A DNA stretch of 64,000 nucleotides from Peptococcaceae bacterium (GCA_017399005.1 JAFQEO010000016.1:1-64000), one strand, 5' to 3'. Shown: positions 7,175 through 15,985, numbered from the stretch's first letter. Made by a program: numbers and translations. The notes: generated by a model from the sequence alone, not told the origin.

Positions 7175-7259
7175 CACATTTATCTGTAATTTTTTATTTG
7201 TAAGTATCCAAATTTTATGAATTGTGTAAATCGTTCATGATTTGCTTTGGAGGGGCATT

Positions 7260-8210
7260 ATGAGTCAGGAATTTTATGTGGTAGTCAATCAGGTGCTGGT
7301 GTTTGCGATTCTGATGCTGATTGGCTTTATTATGGCAAAAGCAAAAGTGATGACAGCCGATGTGTTAAACGGCTTATCGAAATTAATTGTAAATCTGCTG
7401 CTGCCGTGTCTGATTTTTTATATTATTATCGGCAACGGTATCACCGTGCAGCATATTCTGGCCAATCGCACATTTGCGCTGGGGATTCTGCTGATGTATG
7501 CTGTTTTGTGCCTTCTGGGCTATGCTGTGGCCGGTGCCGGCGGTTTGCGGCGAAGCGGTCAGGATATGTTTACAGTGGCAACTATGTTCTGCAATATCGG
7601 GTTTATGGGTGTACCGCTGATTGAATCTATGTTTCCGGGCAACAGTCAGGTAGCTGTCTGCCTTTTGATTTACTTTGTGATTGACCAGTTTCTGCTCTGG
7701 ACAGCGGGGCTGTTTTTATGTACCCGTCATGTGAAAAAGCGAAACAATACCGGGGCTTTGATGAATCTGCTGAATCCGATGATTATTGGCATCACCATTG
7801 CGCTCGTTCTGCTGTATTTCAATATTCATCTGCCGTCTCCGGTACTGACCACAATCAAAGGGCTGGGTGACTGCAGCCGTTATCTGGCGCTTTTATATCT
7901 GGGTGCGTTGCTGGCAACCATGCCGCTTCTGCAAATGCTGATGAAACCTTATGTATACTGCCTGATTGTTCTGAAAATGACCATTGTGCCACTGATTGGC
8001 TACTTTGTGGCATCGATGTTCTTTAACCATGTGACAAGCCTTCTGATAGCAACCATTCTGAGTTTACCGCCAATGGTGGCTCACACTATGATGGCACGTA
8101 CCTATGGCGGCGATGAACGGGTGGCCGCGGAAACCGTGTTTGTGAGTACCATTGCGTGTTTAGGAACGATACCTCTGGTGCAGTTTTTAATCGGATTCCT
8201 GTTTTTGTAG
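7260..8210 (+). CDS. AEC family transporter (auxin efflux carrier type)
   Basis: About 316 residues with ten hydrophobic segments in the AEC 5+5 layout. Recognisable parts are the first helix LVFAILMLIGFIMAKAKVM, then LSKLIVNLLLPCLIFYIIIG, the crossover segment TVATMFCNIGFMGVPLIESMF, and the second-half NPMIIGITIALVLLYF and LPPMVAHTMMARTYGGDE. Family members export or exchange organic anions such as malate or other dicarboxylates. The substrate here cannot be read. GGAGGGG (7249-7255) fixes ATG 7260. An upstream in-frame TTG has no ribosome site. It appears to be a single-gene unit between the tatA terminator and the ACT promoter. Confidence 0.85.
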   Translation: MSQEFYVVVNQVLVFAILMLIGFIMAKAKVMTADVLNGLSKLIVNLLLPCLIFYIIIGNGITVQHILANRTFALGILLMYAVLCLLGYAVAGAGGLRRSGQDMFTVATMFCNIGFMGVPLIESMFPGNSQVAVCLLIYFVIDQFLLWTAGLFLCTRHVKKRNNTGALMNLLNPMIIGITIALVLLYFNIHLPSPVLTTIKGLGDCSRYLALLYLGALLATMPLLQMLMKPYVYCLIVLKMTIVPLIGYFVASMFFNHVTSLLIATILSLPPMVAHTMMARTYGGDERVAAETVFVSTIACLGTIPLVQFLIGFLFL

Positions 8211-8235
8211 TATACACAATACAGGCATTGTGCAG

Positions 8236-8264
8236 TTGCTTTTTGTATAAGTGTATATTATAAT
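8236..8264 (+). promoter_or_regulatory. promoter of ACT-UPF0210 operon
   Basis: TTGCTT, a 17-base spacer and a perfect TATAAT, 68 bases before the start codon. Confidence 0.7.
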
Positions 8265-8331
8265 AAATTAATTGCAGCTTTATTCACAAGCTGTGTTATA
8301 TAATCAATAATATAACTTGGAGGTTCGCGCA

Positions 8332-8616
8332 ATGGAGACAAATAAAAATCGCGTTGTTGTAACAGTTGTAGGGAGAGATAAAAAAGGAATTATTGCAGCG
8401 GTATCCGGTGCATTAACTGAGAGAGAAGTAAACATTCTGGATATCAGCCAGACCATTCTGCAGGAATTCTTCACCATGATTATGATTGTAGATATGGCAG
8501 ATGCTACTGTAAGCTTCAGCGAACTGCGGGAAGAACTGGGGCTGTTAGGTCAGAAATTCGGCGTGGTTATTTCCTGCCAGCATGAAGAAATTTTCCAGTA
8601 TATGCATCGCATCTAA
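8332..8616 (+). CDS. ACT domain protein (UPF0237 type)
   Basis: A 94-residue single ACT domain. The strand VVVTVVGRDKKGIIAAVSGALTE and the motif NILDISQTI are typical of UPF0237 proteins, and the second half is FTMIMIVDMADATVSFSELREEL. ACT domains bind small ligands, usually amino acids, and dimerise. TGGAGG (8318-8323) fixes the start. It lies 12 bases upstream of the UPF0210 gene, and the two are neighbours in many Bacillota, so a regulatory subunit role is inferred. The ligand is unknown. Confidence 0.88.
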   Translation: METNKNRVVVTVVGRDKKGIIAAVSGALTEREVNILDISQTILQEFFTMIMIVDMADATVSFSELREELGLLGQKFGVVISCQHEEIFQYMHRI

Positions 8617-8628
8617 GGAGGAAGACCA

Positions 8629-9996
8629 ATGCCTATCTCTATTTCCAATGAAGAAATTTTAGAAACTATAAATATGATTGAATCGGAAAATCTGGATATC
8701 CGCACAATTACAATGGGGATTTCTCTGCGTGACTGTGCCCACAGCGATATCGATGTGGTATGTGACCGGATTTACAAAAAAATCACAACGTATGCAAAAG
8801 ATCTGGTGAAAATCGGGGAAGAAGTGGCAGAAGACTACGGGATTCCAATTATCAATAAACGCATCTCTGTAACCCCGATTGCTATCGTGGCAGATGCCTG
8901 TGAAGCGCCGGATTATGTGAAAATTGCAAAAACACTGGATGCTGCGGCAAAAGAAGTGGGCGTAAATTTTATCGGTGGTTTCTCTGCTCTGGTACAGAAA
9001 GGGATGACCAAAGGCGATGAAAAACTGATTCGTTCTATTCCACGTGCTCTGGCAGAAACCGATTTTGTATGTGCATCGGTAAATGTAGGCTCCAGCCGTG
9101 CCGGTATCAATATGGATGCTGTGCGTCTGATGGGCGAAATGGTAAAAGAAAGTGCAGAGTTAACAGCTGATAATGACGGTTTAGGCAGTGCCAAACTGGT
9201 GGTATTCTGCAATGCGGTAGAGGATAACCCGTTTATGGCAGGTGCGTTCCATGGCGTTGGGGAACCGGAAGTGGTTCTGAACGTAGGGGTAAGCGGTCCG
9301 GGTGTTGTGCTGAATGCAGTGCGCAAAATTCCAGATGCACCATTCGATGAACTGGCAACCACCATTAAACATACTGCTTTCAAAGTAACCCGTTCCGGTG
9401 AACTGGTTGGCCGTGAAGCAGCTCGTCGTCTGGGTGTTCCGTTTGGTATCGTTGACCTGTCTCTGGCACCAACTCCAGCCGTTGGCGACAGCGTTGCCGA
9501 TATTCTGGAAGCAATGGGTCTGGAACGCGTTGGTACTCACGGTACCACAGCAGCTCTGGCAATGCTGAACGATGCAGTAAAAAAAGGCGGCGCTATGGCG
9601 TCTTCCCATGTTGGGGGCTTAAGCGGTGCATTTATTCCAGTCAGTGAAGATGCCGGCATGATTCGTGCCGTAGAAGAAGATGCGCTGCATCTGGATAAAC
9701 TGGAAGCTATGACATGCGTATGTTCGGTAGGTCTGGATATGATTGCAATCCCTGGCGATACCAGTGCCGAAACCATTGCGGCAATTATTGCAGACGAAGC
9801 GGCAATCGGTATGATTAACAAAAAAACAACCGCAGTTCGTGTTATTCCGGTACCAGGCAAAAAAGTGGGCGAAACCGTAGTATTTGGCGGTCTGTTAGGA
9901 TATGCGCCAATTATGGATGTAAACAAATACAGCTCTGATGTATTTGTAAAACGCGGTGGTCGTATTCCGGCACCAATCCATTCGCTGAACAACTAA
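8629..9996 (+). CDS. PFL family protein (UPF0210/DUF711)
   Basis: A 455-residue protein of the UPF0210 family, whose fold is related to pyruvate-formate-lyase barrels. Visible family stretches are [20 protein letters not shown], the NKRISVTP segment, [43 protein letters not shown] and [20 protein letters not shown]. No glycyl-radical motif is seen, so it is not an active formate-lyase of the classical kind. The reaction is unknown. The strong AAGGAGG site overlaps the stop of the ACT gene, so the pair is translated together. High usage of CTG, GGT and CGT codons suggests strong expression. Confidence 0.9.
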   Translation: MPISISNEEILETINMIESENLDIRTITMGISLRDCAHSDIDVVCDRIYKKITTYAKDLVKIGEEVAEDYGIPIINKRISVTPIAIVADACEAPDYVKIAKTLDAAAKEVGVNFIGGFSALVQKGMTKGDEKLIRSIPRALAETDFVCASVNVGSSRAGINMDAVRLMGEMVKESAELTADNDGLGSAKLVVFCNAVEDNPFMAGAFHGVGEPEVVLNVGVSGPGVVLNAVRKIPDAPFDELATTIKHTAFKVTRSGELVGREAARRLGVPFGIVDLSLAPTPAVGDSVADILEAMGLERVGTHGTTAALAMLNDAVKKGGAMASSHVGGLSGAFIPVSEDAGMIRAVEEDALHLDKLEAMTCVCSVGLDMIAIPGDTSAETIAAIIADEAAIGMINKKTTAVRVIPVPGKKVGETVVFGGLLGYAPIMDVNKYSSDVFVKRGGRIPAPIHSLNN

Positions 9997-10021
9997 TCAA
10001 CGAATCGTACGATAAAAAAAC

Positions 10022-10069
10022 AAGACCGGTCACTGTCAGTCTTTCATCAGATGACAGCGCCGGTCTTTT
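10022..10069. terminator. bidirectional terminator
   Basis: Outer stem AAGACCGG / CCGGTCTT with an inner CTGTCA/TGACAG stem, followed by T residues forward and preceded by an A run that becomes T on the reverse strand. It serves UPF0210 and the convergent dehydrogenase gene. Confidence 0.85.
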
Positions 10070-10084
10070 CGTATGCGTTTTTGT

Positions 10085-11176
10085 TTAATCCTGTGCGTTG
10101 CGTTCTGCAAGTTTAGCGAATGCTTCCTGCAGCATTGGAACCGTTACGCTGTACGGATAATGGCGTAGATCTTTGGTGTCTGGCAGCAGAGGCAGTAAAG
10201 ATTCCATCTGCTCGGATGTGATTTCCATGTCGGCCAGAGAAACAGGCAGTGCTACGGATTTGTTAAACTGGTAGATGCGTTCAAATTCATCCATCTGGTT
10301 GTCGCAGAGCAGCAGAATAAGAACCCCAAAACCAACCACTGCACCGTGCAGATGGGTTTCTTCAAAATGCGGCAGGGTGGTCAGTGTATAGAAAATAGCA
10401 TGTGCCAGACCACTGTTGTAATCCGGGGTATGTTCCCGGGTAATCAGAATGGATACCAGCCCTGTGGTTACAATAACCGCCAGAATTACCTGTTCCAGTT
10501 CATAGGTGCAAATCTGTTTTTTGTTGTCTTCCATAGCTTTCATGCCGTATTTCATCAGAGGTTCCACGCACTGGCGGCTGATTTCAATGCCAACGGCAAA
10601 GTAGTGCTCCAGTTCGTCTCCTCGGGAAGATACTGTACATTCATAATATTTGGCAATGGTATCGCCCAGCCCGGCCCACAGATACCGGCTTGGTGCTGCT
10701 GCAATGATTGCTGTATGAATAAAGGCATGAACCGGCGGTTCTAAAAAGAAGAACATATCTTTGAAGCTGCCGTCGGCATGGTACATAATGGCAACGGTGG
10801 TAACCGCTGCACAGGTAGCTGCAATGGTCGGGAAGGTAAATACCGGTTTTCCAGCTTTGACGCTGAGGCATTTGCAGGTATCCAGCGCTTTCCCGCCGCC
10901 AATGGCAAAAATCATATCGGCTTCCTGTACCTGCGGTAATGCCAGAAGCATTTCCACATTTTCATAGCTGGCTTCTCCGCCATACCAGATATAATCGACA
11001 ATTTCCAGGCCAGAGCCCTCGACTGCGCGGTCAATTTCAGGTTTTGCCACATTCATAGCGGTATGGCCGCCAATGGCAACAATTTTTCTGCCATGCGGCA
11101 GACAGAATTTCGGAATATTATTGTAAATCTCCGCCCCGATGGAGTAATGGGGCAGCATCATGCTGTAGTTTTGCAT
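10085..11176 (-). CDS. iron-containing alcohol dehydrogenase family (glycerol dehydrogenase-like)
   Basis: A 363-residue NAD(P)-dependent, metal-dependent dehydrogenase of the GldA branch. The Rossmann-side motif AIGGGKALDTCK binds the dinucleotide. Likely metal ligands are the Asp in GLGDTIAKYYE and two His residues in GLAHAIFYTL and HLHGAVVGFG. Enzymes of this branch reduce or oxidise glycerol, hydroxyketones or 2-oxoacids, and the substrate is not readable. GGAGGG lies 6 bases before ATG 11176. It stands alone on the reverse strand and shares a terminator with the UPF0210 gene. Confidence 0.82.
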   Translation of the reverse strand: MQNYSMMLPHYSIGAEIYNNIPKFCLPHGRKIVAIGGHTAMNVAKPEIDRAVEGSGLEIVDYIWYGGEASYENVEMLLALPQVQEADMIFAIGGGKALDTCKCLSVKAGKPVFTFPTIAATCAAVTTVAIMYHADGSFKDMFFFLEPPVHAFIHTAIIAAAPSRYLWAGLGDTIAKYYECTVSSRGDELEHYFAVGIEISRQCVEPLMKYGMKAMEDNKKQICTYELEQVILAVIVTTGLVSILITREHTPDYNSGLAHAIFYTLTTLPHFEETHLHGAVVGFGVLILLLCDNQMDEFERIYQFNKSVALPVSLADMEITSEQMESLLPLLPDTKDLRHYPYSVTVPMLQEAFAKLAERNAQD

Positions 11177-11382
11177 AAAAATCCCTCCGGAATGAGTATT
11201 CGGCTAAGTTTATTGTAACGCATTACAGAGACACAGGCAATCAGAAATTTAATAATTGCAATTAACTGTAAAAAAATTAAAGTTTTTTCCTATTTAATGT
11301 CAGAAATAGCTTGCGTAAGATACAGATTTATGGTAAAAATATAGGTGGATAATCTAGATTCTTTAACAAGGGGAGCAGAATT

Positions 11383-12066
11383 ATGAAAAAAGTATACGAA
11401 GGTAAAACAAAAGACGTATTTGAACTGGAAAACGGCAATGTACTGCTGAAATTTAAAGACGACTGCACCGGTAAAGACGGCGTATTTGACCCAGGTGAAA
11501 ACTCCGTTGGTTTAACCATCGAAGGTATTGGCCGTGCAAATCTGGAAACTTCCGTACTGTATTTTGAACTGTTGAAAGAAGCAGGTATCAAAACACACTA
11601 TGTAAGCGCAAACATTGAAGATGCTACCATGGAAGTTCTGCCTGCAACTGTATTCGGCAAAGGCCTGGAAGTAATCTGCCGCTTAAAAGCAACCGGCAGC
11701 TTCATCCGTCGTTACGGCGCATACATCGAAGATGGTACACCATTAGAAGGTGGCTATGTAGAAACCACATTTAAAGATGATGCAAAAGGTGACCCTCTGG
11801 TAACATCCGAAGGCTTAGCTGCACTGGGCATCATGAGCCAGGAAATGTTTAACGACATGAAAGAACAGACTCTGAAAATCACCAGCATTGTTGCTGCTGA
11901 TTTAGCGAAAAAAGGTCTGGATCTGTATGACATTAAATTTGAATTCGGCTACAACAATGATGAAGTTATCCTGATTGACGAAATCGCAAGCGGTAACATG
12001 CGTGTTTACAAAGACGGCGTAATCGTTGACCCAATGGAACTGACCAAAATCATTCTGGGCAAATAA
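11383..12066 (+). CDS. purC: SAICAR synthetase
   Basis: A 227-residue phosphoribosylaminoimidazole-succinocarboxamide synthase, the ATP-dependent step that joins aspartate to CAIR in purine synthesis. The start [13 protein letters not shown], the [13 protein letters not shown] segment, [21 protein letters not shown] and [13 protein letters not shown] are typical of the family. It is the usual length. It is not clustered with other pur genes here and has its own terminator. I see no purine riboswitch in the ~200 bases upstream. Confidence 0.95.
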   Translation: MKKVYEGKTKDVFELENGNVLLKFKDDCTGKDGVFDPGENSVGLTIEGIGRANLETSVLYFELLKEAGIKTHYVSANIEDATMEVLPATVFGKGLEVICRLKATGSFIRRYGAYIEDGTPLEGGYVETTFKDDAKGDPLVTSEGLAALGIMSQEMFNDMKEQTLKITSIVAADLAKKGLDLYDIKFEFGYNNDEVILIDEIASGNMRVYKDGVIVDPMELTKIILGK

Positions 12067-12103
12067 TTCCCGTTTGTATCCGGTTGGAAAAATGCAGGAA
12101 TCG

Positions 12104-12132
12104 AAGGCACTATCTGCGGATAGTGCCTTTTC
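12104..12132 (+). terminator. purC terminator
   Basis: Perfect 11-base stem AAGGCACTATC / GATAGTGCCTT with a TGCG loop and a short T tract. Confidence 0.88.
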
Positions 12133-12180
12133 TTATACATAGATGCAGAAAAGGAATCAGCAGGAAATGGAGGCGGCAAA

Positions 12181-12828
12181 ATGGAACAGATGACAGATTA
12201 TCGGCTGTTTAACGGCATTGAACCGGCTAATCTGCCAGTGATGCTTACCTGTTTAGGATATCGGGCGGAAACGTATAAAAAAGGCGACTTTATTTCGATG
12301 GAAGGCGAACATCTGGAAAACATAGGACTGATTGCATCCGGCAGTGTGGATATGATTAAAGAGGATTTCTGGGGCAATAAAACGATTCTGATGCGAATGG
12401 GGCAGGGCAGCATTTTTGGCGAAACATTTATCTGCGGCAGCGATTCGCTGGCTACGGTCAGTTTCTGTGCTGCCAGTGATACCACAGCGATTTTTCTGCC
12501 GTTTAAACGAGTGATGCACACCTGCACCAATGCCTGTGCGTTTCATCACCGGCTGGTGGAAAATATGGTGCAGCTTATCGCCGATAAAAATCTGGAACTG
12601 ATGCGCAAGGTGGAAGTGGTCACCAAAAAAACATTGCGGGAAAAAATTCTGGCTTATTTATCGCAGCAGGCACAGCAGCATGGAGGCAGTTATTTTGAGA
12701 TTCCGCTGGGCCGTATGGAACTGGCCGAGTATCTCTGTGCCGACCGCAGTGCGTTAACCCGTGAACTGAATGCAATGAAAGAAGAAGGAATTCTGGATTA
12801 CGACCGCAATATGTTCCGGCTTCTGTAA
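12181..12828 (+). CDS. Crp/Fnr family regulator next to hcp
   Basis: A 215-residue regulator with an N-terminal cyclic-nucleotide-binding-like domain (about residues 15-130, with YKKGDFISMEGEHLENIGLIASGSV and GQGSIFGETF), a long dimer helix, and a C-terminal winged HTH (IPLGRMELAEYLCADRSALTRELNAMKEEGIL). Scattered cysteines (FICG, SFCA, HTCTNACAF) do not form the N-terminal Fnr cluster. Crp/Fnr proteins of the HcpR group control hybrid cluster protein genes under nitrosative stress. Adjacency to hcp supports that role, but ligand and group assignment are inferred. GGAGGCGG precedes the ATG. Confidence 0.8.
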   Translation: MEQMTDYRLFNGIEPANLPVMLTCLGYRAETYKKGDFISMEGEHLENIGLIASGSVDMIKEDFWGNKTILMRMGQGSIFGETFICGSDSLATVSFCAASDTTAIFLPFKRVMHTCTNACAFHHRLVENMVQLIADKNLELMRKVEVVTKKTLREKILAYLSQQAQQHGGSYFEIPLGRMELAEYLCADRSALTRELNAMKEEGILDYDRNMFRLL

Positions 12829-12857
12829 AAACATAAAATTAAAAATTTTTCATTATG

Positions 12858-12908
12858 ACAGACGAATGTTGCACAGGCAACGTCCGTCTGTTTTTTCTTC
12901 TGTATAAT
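12858..12908 (+). promoter_or_regulatory. terminator palindrome plus hcp -10 element
   Basis: Fifteen-base stem ACAGACGAATGTTGC / GCAACGTCCGTCTGT with an ACAG loop (12858-12891) and T run to 12896 terminates the regulator gene. A perfect TATAAT lies at 12903-12908 without a recognisable -35. The palindrome centre (12874.5) is about 41 bases before the expected hcp start site, which is the class II position for a Crp/Fnr activator. Confidence 0.65.
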
Positions 12909-12969
12909 AAAAGCATAGAAAGACACTAGAAATTCGAAAAAATTTTAGAAAATACAGGAGGAACTCATT

Positions 12970-14535
12970 ATGACACAGAATATGTTTTGCTTTCAGTGTG
13001 AACAGACCGCAGGAGGAAAAGGCTGTACCGGATGTGCCGGTGTTTGCGGCAAAAAGGCAGATACCGCGCTGCTGCAGGACCAGCTGACAGGTGCTCTGAT
13101 TATGCTGGCTCATCAGGCAAAAATGAAAGGTGCAGAAAGTGCATCCATTGATAAACTGATTCGTGAAGGTTTGTTCAGTACATTAACCAATGTGAATTTT
13201 AACAACGAAACCGTTCAGCAGATGACCAACGAGATTCATAAAGAAACCCTGCGTATTGGCGGTGAAGTTTCTGATTACGATATGAAAAAAATCTGGGAAG
13301 CAGATGAAGATGTACGTTCTCTGAAATCGCTGATTCTGTTTGGTATTCGCGGTGTGGCGGCGTATGCGTATCATGCAGCTGTACTGGGTTATCAGGATGA
13401 AAGTGTTAATGCATTTTTCTATAAAGCACTGTCGGCATTGCAGGAAGACTGGGGGTTAACGGAACTGCTGCCAATTGTAATGGAAGTAGGCGAAGTAAAC
13501 CTGACCTGCATGGCTCTGCTGGATAAAGCCAATACCGAAACCTTTGGTCATCCGCAGCCAGTAGAAGTTTCTCTGACTGTGGAAAAAGGTCCGTTCATCG
13601 TGATTACCGGTCATGATTTATACGATTTAAAACAGCTGTTAGAACAGACAGAAGGCAAAGGAATTAACATTTATACCCACGGTGAAATGCTTCCGGCACA
13701 TGCGTATCCGGAACTGAAAAAATATCCGCATCTGAAAGGCAATTACGGGACTGCATGGCAGAATCAGCAGAAAGAGTTTGACGGAATTCCTGCACCGGTT
13801 CTGTATACCACCAACTGCCTGATGCCTCCAAAAGGCACTTATCAGGATCGTTTGTTTACAACAGAAGTAGTATCCTATCCGGAACTTGTGCATATTGGTG
13901 AAGACAAGGATTTCAGCCCTGTGATTGCAAAAGCGCTGGAACTGGGCGGCTACGCAGAAGACCAGCACTTTAAAGGGATGAATGGCGGCGACAAAGTAAT
14001 GACCGGCTTTGCCCATAATGCCGTGCTGTCAGTGGAGGATACCGTTATTGATGCGGTAAAAGCCGGTGCCATTAAACATTTCTTCCTGGTGGCAGGATGT
14101 GACGGTACAAACGGAAAACGCAGCTACTACCGTGACTTTGTGGCAGCAACTCCGCAGGATACCGTGGTATTGACCCTTGCCTGCGGCAAATACCGCTTCC
14201 ATGATTTGGATTTAGGTACGATTGGCGGTTTACCTCGCTTACTGGATATCGGCCAGTGTAACGATGCCTACAGCGCTGTGAAAATTGCAGTGGCACTGGC
14301 AGAAGCCTTTGACTGCGGTGTAAATGATCTGCCCCTGTCCATGATTCTGTCCTGGTATGAACAGAAAGCGGTAAGTATTCTGTTAACCTTACTGCATCTG
14401 GGCATTAAAAATATCAAATTAGGGCCAACACTGCCGGCATTTGTATCGCCGAATGTACTGAACTATCTGGTAGAAAACTTTAATATCGCACCGGTTACCA
14501 CAGTAGAAGAAGATATGAAAGCAATTTTAGGGTAA
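12970..14535 (+). CDS. hcp: hybrid cluster protein / hydroxylamine reductase
   Basis: A 521-residue iron-sulfur protein. The N-terminal cysteine set MFCFQCEQTAGGKGCTGCAGVCGK binds the [4Fe-4S] cluster. Hybrid-cluster ligands are expected in the GHD segment (VITGHDLYDL), in HGEMLPAHAYPEL, in YTTNCLMPP, in VAGCDGTNGKRSYY, in TLACGKYRF and in IGQCNDAYSAV, all of which are present. The family reduces hydroxylamine in vitro and is linked to nitric oxide detoxification. It is a little shorter than the 540-550 residue norm. It is monocistronic with a strong terminator and probably controlled by the adjacent Crp/Fnr protein. Confidence 0.95.
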   Translation: MTQNMFCFQCEQTAGGKGCTGCAGVCGKKADTALLQDQLTGALIMLAHQAKMKGAESASIDKLIREGLFSTLTNVNFNNETVQQMTNEIHKETLRIGGEVSDYDMKKIWEADEDVRSLKSLILFGIRGVAAYAYHAAVLGYQDESVNAFFYKALSALQEDWGLTELLPIVMEVGEVNLTCMALLDKANTETFGHPQPVEVSLTVEKGPFIVITGHDLYDLKQLLEQTEGKGINIYTHGEMLPAHAYPELKKYPHLKGNYGTAWQNQQKEFDGIPAPVLYTTNCLMPPKGTYQDRLFTTEVVSYPELVHIGEDKDFSPVIAKALELGGYAEDQHFKGMNGGDKVMTGFAHNAVLSVEDTVIDAVKAGAIKHFFLVAGCDGTNGKRSYYRDFVAATPQDTVVLTLACGKYRFHDLDLGTIGGLPRLLDIGQCNDAYSAVKIAVALAEAFDCGVNDLPLSMILSWYEQKAVSILLTLLHLGIKNIKLGPTLPAFVSPNVLNYLVENFNIAPVTTVEEDMKAILG

Positions 14536-14539
14536 AAAC

Positions 14540-14576
14540 AAAGACAGGTTTGCAACAAATGCAGACCTGTCTTTTT
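14540..14576 (+). terminator. hcp terminator
   Basis: Stem AAAGACAGGTTTGC / GCAGACCTGTCTTT followed by T residues. Confidence 0.88.
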
Positions 14577-14672
14577 GCTCTAAAAATATTGCAGGATAAA
14601 TAGTGGCATGATAGAATGATTTTATCAAATAGGATTGCACAACGGATTCTGGAAGTGAAAGGAGCTGGTTCC

Positions 14673-15200
14673 ATGGAATTCCGATTTGAAACTACATATG
14701 ATAAAAATGCGTTTACCGCAATGGCGAGAACCTTGCGAAAAACTGTGCGAAAAAAACACAGTCGTCGCTCACATATTCTGGGCGGCCTGGTTGTGGCTCT
14801 GGGATTATTTTTTCTGTTTCTGCCAGATGAAAACGGTATTGTATTTGATAGCTCTGCCATTATTACCATTCTTGCAGTTGCAGCAATTATCGTTGTTTTC
14901 TTCTGCGAAGACCAGTTGAATGGTCTTGTTGCTATGAAACGAATGCTCCCGGGACTTGAAAAGGATACTGCTGTTTTCCGTGAGGATGGATATATATCAG
15001 AAAATGCTATCGGAAAAAGCGAGTGGCAGTACAGCAATATTCATGCAATTGCAGAAACACCTGATTATTTTATATTTATTTTTGGCAATAATCATGCCCA
15101 GTTATATGATAAGTGGCATATGTCCGGTGGAACAGCTTCTGAATTTCGCAGCTTCATGGAAGAAAAAACCGGCAAAAACATAGAAATGCTGGATAAATAA
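14673..15200 (+). CDS. YcxB-like membrane protein
   Basis: About 175 residues. An N-terminal ~40-residue cytoplasmic part is followed by two adjacent membrane segments (LGGLVVALGLFFLFLP and SSAIITILAVAAIIVVFF). A C-terminal soluble domain contains FREDGYISENAIGKSEWQYSNI and ETPDYFIFIFGNNHAQL, matching the YcxB-like domain pattern (strand E-W-..I..I.E...YF..F). The function of this family is not known. AAAGGAG (14658-14664) fixes ATG 14673. It converges on the toxN-like gene and shares a bidirectional hairpin with it. Confidence 0.7.
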   Translation: MEFRFETTYDKNAFTAMARTLRKTVRKKHSRRSHILGGLVVALGLFFLFLPDENGIVFDSSAIITILAVAAIIVVFFCEDQLNGLVAMKRMLPGLEKDTAVFREDGYISENAIGKSEWQYSNIHAIAETPDYFIFIFGNNHAQLYDKWHMSGGTASEFRSFMEEKTGKNIEMLDK

Positions 15201-15213
15201 AGCCGGAAAAATG

Positions 15214-15243
15214 GACAGCCGACTAAAACGGTTGTCTATTTTT
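15214..15243. terminator. terminator between converging genes
   Basis: Stem GACAGCCG / CGGTTGTC (one G-U pair) followed by TATTTTTG. It overlaps the last codon of the toxin gene on the other strand. Confidence 0.7.
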
Positions 15244-15748
15244 GTTGGAGAATAAAATTTTTACACGCTGCTTCTAAAACGCGATATTTAAAACAGCGCT
15301 GAGCGAGTTTACTGTCTGGATTTTCAGTAACCATCTGATAGAGTTTTAGAGCCTGTTCTGAAATATTACTGTTGTTCAATAATTTCAATTCTCTTTTCAG
15401 CAGTGCAATATATTTTCCTGCATCTTGTTCATTTTTTACACTAAGAATATCGTTAATTGTCAAATCCCTGATATAATCTTTCGGGACAGGAAACATATAG
15501 TTTAGATTTACAACAAACAGCAGCTTATCTTGATGATAGAATTTTAGAAAATCGATATCAGGACGGAGTGCTTCGTGTCGTTTTTTAGGAGAAGAAATCT
15601 GTGTTACATAATAAAGGTTATCAGTTTCAAAAAGAACTCCAAAAAAGGGCTTTAGTTTTTCTTTTCCATAATCTGTTTTAGGAATGCGATTTTCTATTGT
15701 CCGTAGATAATTTAGAAAGAAGTTGTCGATTAATTTCCAGTTATACAT
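15236..15748 (-). CDS. ToxN/AbiQ-type endoribonuclease toxin (type III TA)
   Basis: A 170-residue protein with the ToxN/AbiQ layout: N-terminal YLRTIENRIP, then KPFFGVLFETDNLYYVTQISSPKKRH, an IDFLKFY segment, FVVNLNYMFPVP and a helical C-terminus ending in YRVLEAACKNFI. ToxN enzymes cut RNA and are held inactive by short repeat RNAs transcribed just upstream. Here three RNA repeats and an attenuating terminator precede the gene on the same strand, as expected. GGGAGG lies 11-12 bases before ATG 15748. A role in plasmid or island maintenance, or in phage abortive infection, is inferred from the family. Confidence 0.87.
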   Translation of the reverse strand: MYNWKLIDNFFLNYLRTIENRIPKTDYGKEKLKPFFGVLFETDNLYYVTQISSPKKRHEALRPDIDFLKFYHQDKLLFVVNLNYMFPVPKDYIRDLTINDILSVKNEQDAGKYIALLKRELKLLNNSNISEQALKLYQMVTENPDSKLAQRCFKYRVLEAACKNFILQQK

Positions 15749-15768
15749 GATTTAGTCGAATCCTCCCG

Positions 15769-15803
15769 AAAAAAACAATGGAGATGCTGTTTTCAGCATC
15801 TCC
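15769..15803 (-). terminator. attenuating terminator between antitoxin RNA and toxin gene
   Basis: On the reverse strand, stem GGAGATGCTG / CAGCATCTCC with a four-base loop, then ATTGTTTTTTT. In type III loci such a terminator makes most transcripts antitoxin only and lets a few reach the toxin. Confidence 0.85.
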
Positions 15804-15810
15804 GTACTTT

Positions 15811-15950
15811 CGATTATTCTCGTTAAACTGATTTTTTACAGGTATCAGAAACCTCGTTATAAACTGATTTTGCACAGGTGTCAGAAACCTCTTTCATAAA
15901 CTGATTTTACGCAGGTGTCAGGAACCTCTGCGAGAATAATCAACTAACAC
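15811..15950 (-). ncRNA. type III antitoxin RNA with three 36-37-nt repeats
   Basis: Reverse-strand transcript region starting about 15950. Three tandem units each carry GAGGTTYCTGAYACCTG, a variable middle and AAAATCAGTTTA. The forward-strand AACCTC marks fall at 15850, 15886 and 15923, giving periods of 36 and 37. Repeat number and length match ToxI-like antitoxins, which the toxin cleaves into single units that form pseudoknots and bind it. An 11-base inverted repeat GATTATTCTCG / CGAGAATAATC (about 15812-15822 and 15931-15941) encloses the whole array. The RNA boundaries are inferred from promoter and terminator. Confidence 0.85.
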
Positions 15951-15956
15951 AATTCT

Positions 15957-15985
15957 ATTATATACAGGAACTATATAAAATACAA
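15957..15985 (-). promoter_or_regulatory. promoter of type III TA locus
   Basis: Reverse strand TTGTAT (15980-15985), a 17-base spacer and a perfect TATAAT (15957-15962). It would start RNA near 15950, just before the enclosing inverted repeat. Confidence 0.75.

Noticed and set aside
8629-9996. Active pyruvate formate-lyase
   Set aside because: No glycyl-radical loop (RVxGY) or Cys-Cys active site was seen. UPF0210 is the better family.
11177-11382. Purine or other riboswitch before purC
   Set aside because: No conserved three-way junction or terminator/antiterminator pair was recognised. The region is plain AT-rich leader.
15840-15930. Repeat array considered as a CRISPR
   Set aside because: Only three units with no unique spacers. 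The period equals the repeat length, and a ToxN-like gene follows, so it is a type III antitoxin array.
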